Source of the DNA: Clostridiales bacterium UBA3953 | GTDB lineage: Bacteria; Bacillota; Clostridia; Oscillospirales; CAG-272 | DNA: 22,082 bases | Direction: 5' to 3' | NCBI GenBank assembly: GCA_002385415.1 | Contig: DGDL01000017.1 | Span: forward strand, 1-22,082 | Part shown: positions 21,588 to 22,082 of the stretch, one piece after another | How the letters are laid out: the number at the start of each line of letters is the position of its first letter | Numbering within the stretch: the stretch's first letter is position 1 | Notes under the pieces: generated by a model | The model's input: only the letters and a program-made list of their open reading frames with translations | Told to the model about the DNA's origin: nothing | Database searches by the model: none | Program-made: the position numbers and the translations under genes

Positions 21588-22082
21588 TTCACACTCTCCC
21601 CCGCTTCAATTATTGCCGGTATGAAGGCAAGCAGCGCATAGGCTGCGTAAACCGCCACGGCCGCTCCTTTGTTTGCCGGCGGCTGCACACTGGGATAAAA
21701 CGAGTACGTCACATCGCCTAAAGCAGCAAACGCAACCACGGTGCCGAAAAGCGCAAGCGTCACCAGCAGGAGCAGCGCATCCGTGCGCGCGAACTTGTAT
21801 AGCGCAAATGATGAGCGCCTGCCTATCCCGTAACCGCGCGCCGCCATGCTGTCCGCCGTTATAATGCCGTTTTCGAGCGCCCAGCCGACCATTACATTGA
21901 ACACTCGCGCGCCTCCGCGTATGTCGTCAGCTATGTTGTCCTCTTTATATAATCCCAACACCTTTTGCGTGTCGCGGACGCGCTTTGCCTGCACCGCAAA
22001 CAGCGGTATATAGCGCAATGCCATCGAGATCAGCAGTGCCATTTTCGGCGATACCCTGCCGAACAGGTAAAGCAGCCTGTCA
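21560..22082 (-). CDS. ECF transporter transmembrane protein EcfT, 5' end outside the window
   Basis: EcfT couples the ATPases to the S component. The frame is open to the right edge, so only the last 173 residues are seen (an internal Met at 22042 is not taken as the start). VSPKMALLISMALRYIPLF matches the EcfT helix ahead of the cytosolic part; the coupling motif SMAARGYG contains the Ala-Arg-Gly that docks onto the ATPases. KRVRDTQKVLG resembles the region of the other coupling helix. Two further hydrophobic helices near the end (LLLLVTLALFGTVVAFAAL and AYALLAFIPAIIEA) complete the fold. The stop falls 28 bases inside the ATPase gene, so the two are translated together. Confidence 0.9.
   Translation of the reverse strand, partial: DRLLYLFGRVSPKMALLISMALRYIPLFAVQAKRVRDTQKVLGLYKEDNIADDIRGGARVFNVMVGWALENGIITADSMAARGYGIGRRSSFALYKFARTDALLLLVTLALFGTVVAFAALGDVTYSFYPSVQPPANKGAAVAVYAAYALLAFIPAIIEAGESVKWKYLQSKI

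Noticed and set aside
1..22082. CRISPR arrays, tRNA or rRNA genes, insertion sequences, toxin-antitoxin pairs or defence genes
   Set aside because: I found no spaced direct repeats, cloverleaf-like segments, transposase motifs or defence domains on either strand.

Overview
The window reads as chromosomal DNA of an anaerobic low-to-mid-GC Gram-positive bacterium, most likely a gut or rumen type member of the Clostridia (Oscillospiraceae-like). Supporting signs are IspH fused to ribosomal protein S1, long-form HPF, strong GGAGG-type Shine-Dalgarno (SD) sites, Bacillota-style lipoproteins, an ECF transporter with fused ATPases, and the gene order flavoprotein - cmk - plsC - ispH/S1. This placement is inferred from gene content and was not checked by a database search. 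I see no rRNA, tRNA, CRISPR array, insertion sequence or phage module.

Layout. (1) 1-933 (-): amino-terminal 311 residues of a solute-binding lipoprotein, cut by the left edge. Divergent from it is a small Asn-rich protein of unknown function (1163-1432, +), followed by two tandem hairpin terminators. (2) 1834-5512 (+): a Gfo/Idh/MocA oxidoreductase, a membrane domain running in frame into a VOC-fold protein, an LsrG-like monooxygenase and rsmI. The first three are nearly contiguous and look like a small catabolic operon. (3) 12497-5593 (-): purD, a MurR/RpiR regulator, an HI0933-type flavoprotein, cmk, plsC and the ispH-S1 fusion, packed with overlaps or short gaps. The strong promoter seen for this block lies in front of purD. 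(4) 12838-15777 (+): hpf, then a GH106-like glycosidase behind its own strong promoter. (5) 16474-15911 (-): a short MurNAc-L-Ala amidase. (6) 16532-18984 (+): a TtcA-type tRNA thiolase, a CapA-family lipoprotein and a 4-OT-type tautomerase. (7) 22082-19069 (-): an ECF transporter operon, EcfT (cut by the right edge), fused EcfA-EcfA' and an S component.

How the genes fit together. Regions 3 and 4 are mostly housekeeping: purine synthesis, CMP kinase, phospholipid acylation, isoprenoid synthesis, translation and ribosome hibernation. Regions 1, 2, 4 and 7 carry nutrient functions: sugar or peptide binding, sugar-derivative oxidation, a rhamnosidase-like glycosidase and vitamin-type uptake. 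All three convergent gene junctions carry a hairpin that can serve as a shared terminator.

I did not find a clear undescribed defence or mobile system. The best leads are two long ORFs (ispH-S1 and membrane-VOC) that each carry a strong SD and ATG exactly at the domain boundary, so each may yield both a fused and a free downstream protein. Other leads are a three-helix hairpin directly in front of rsmI, the Asn-rich orphan protein, and a GH106-like enzyme with an apparent Glu-to-Asp change.
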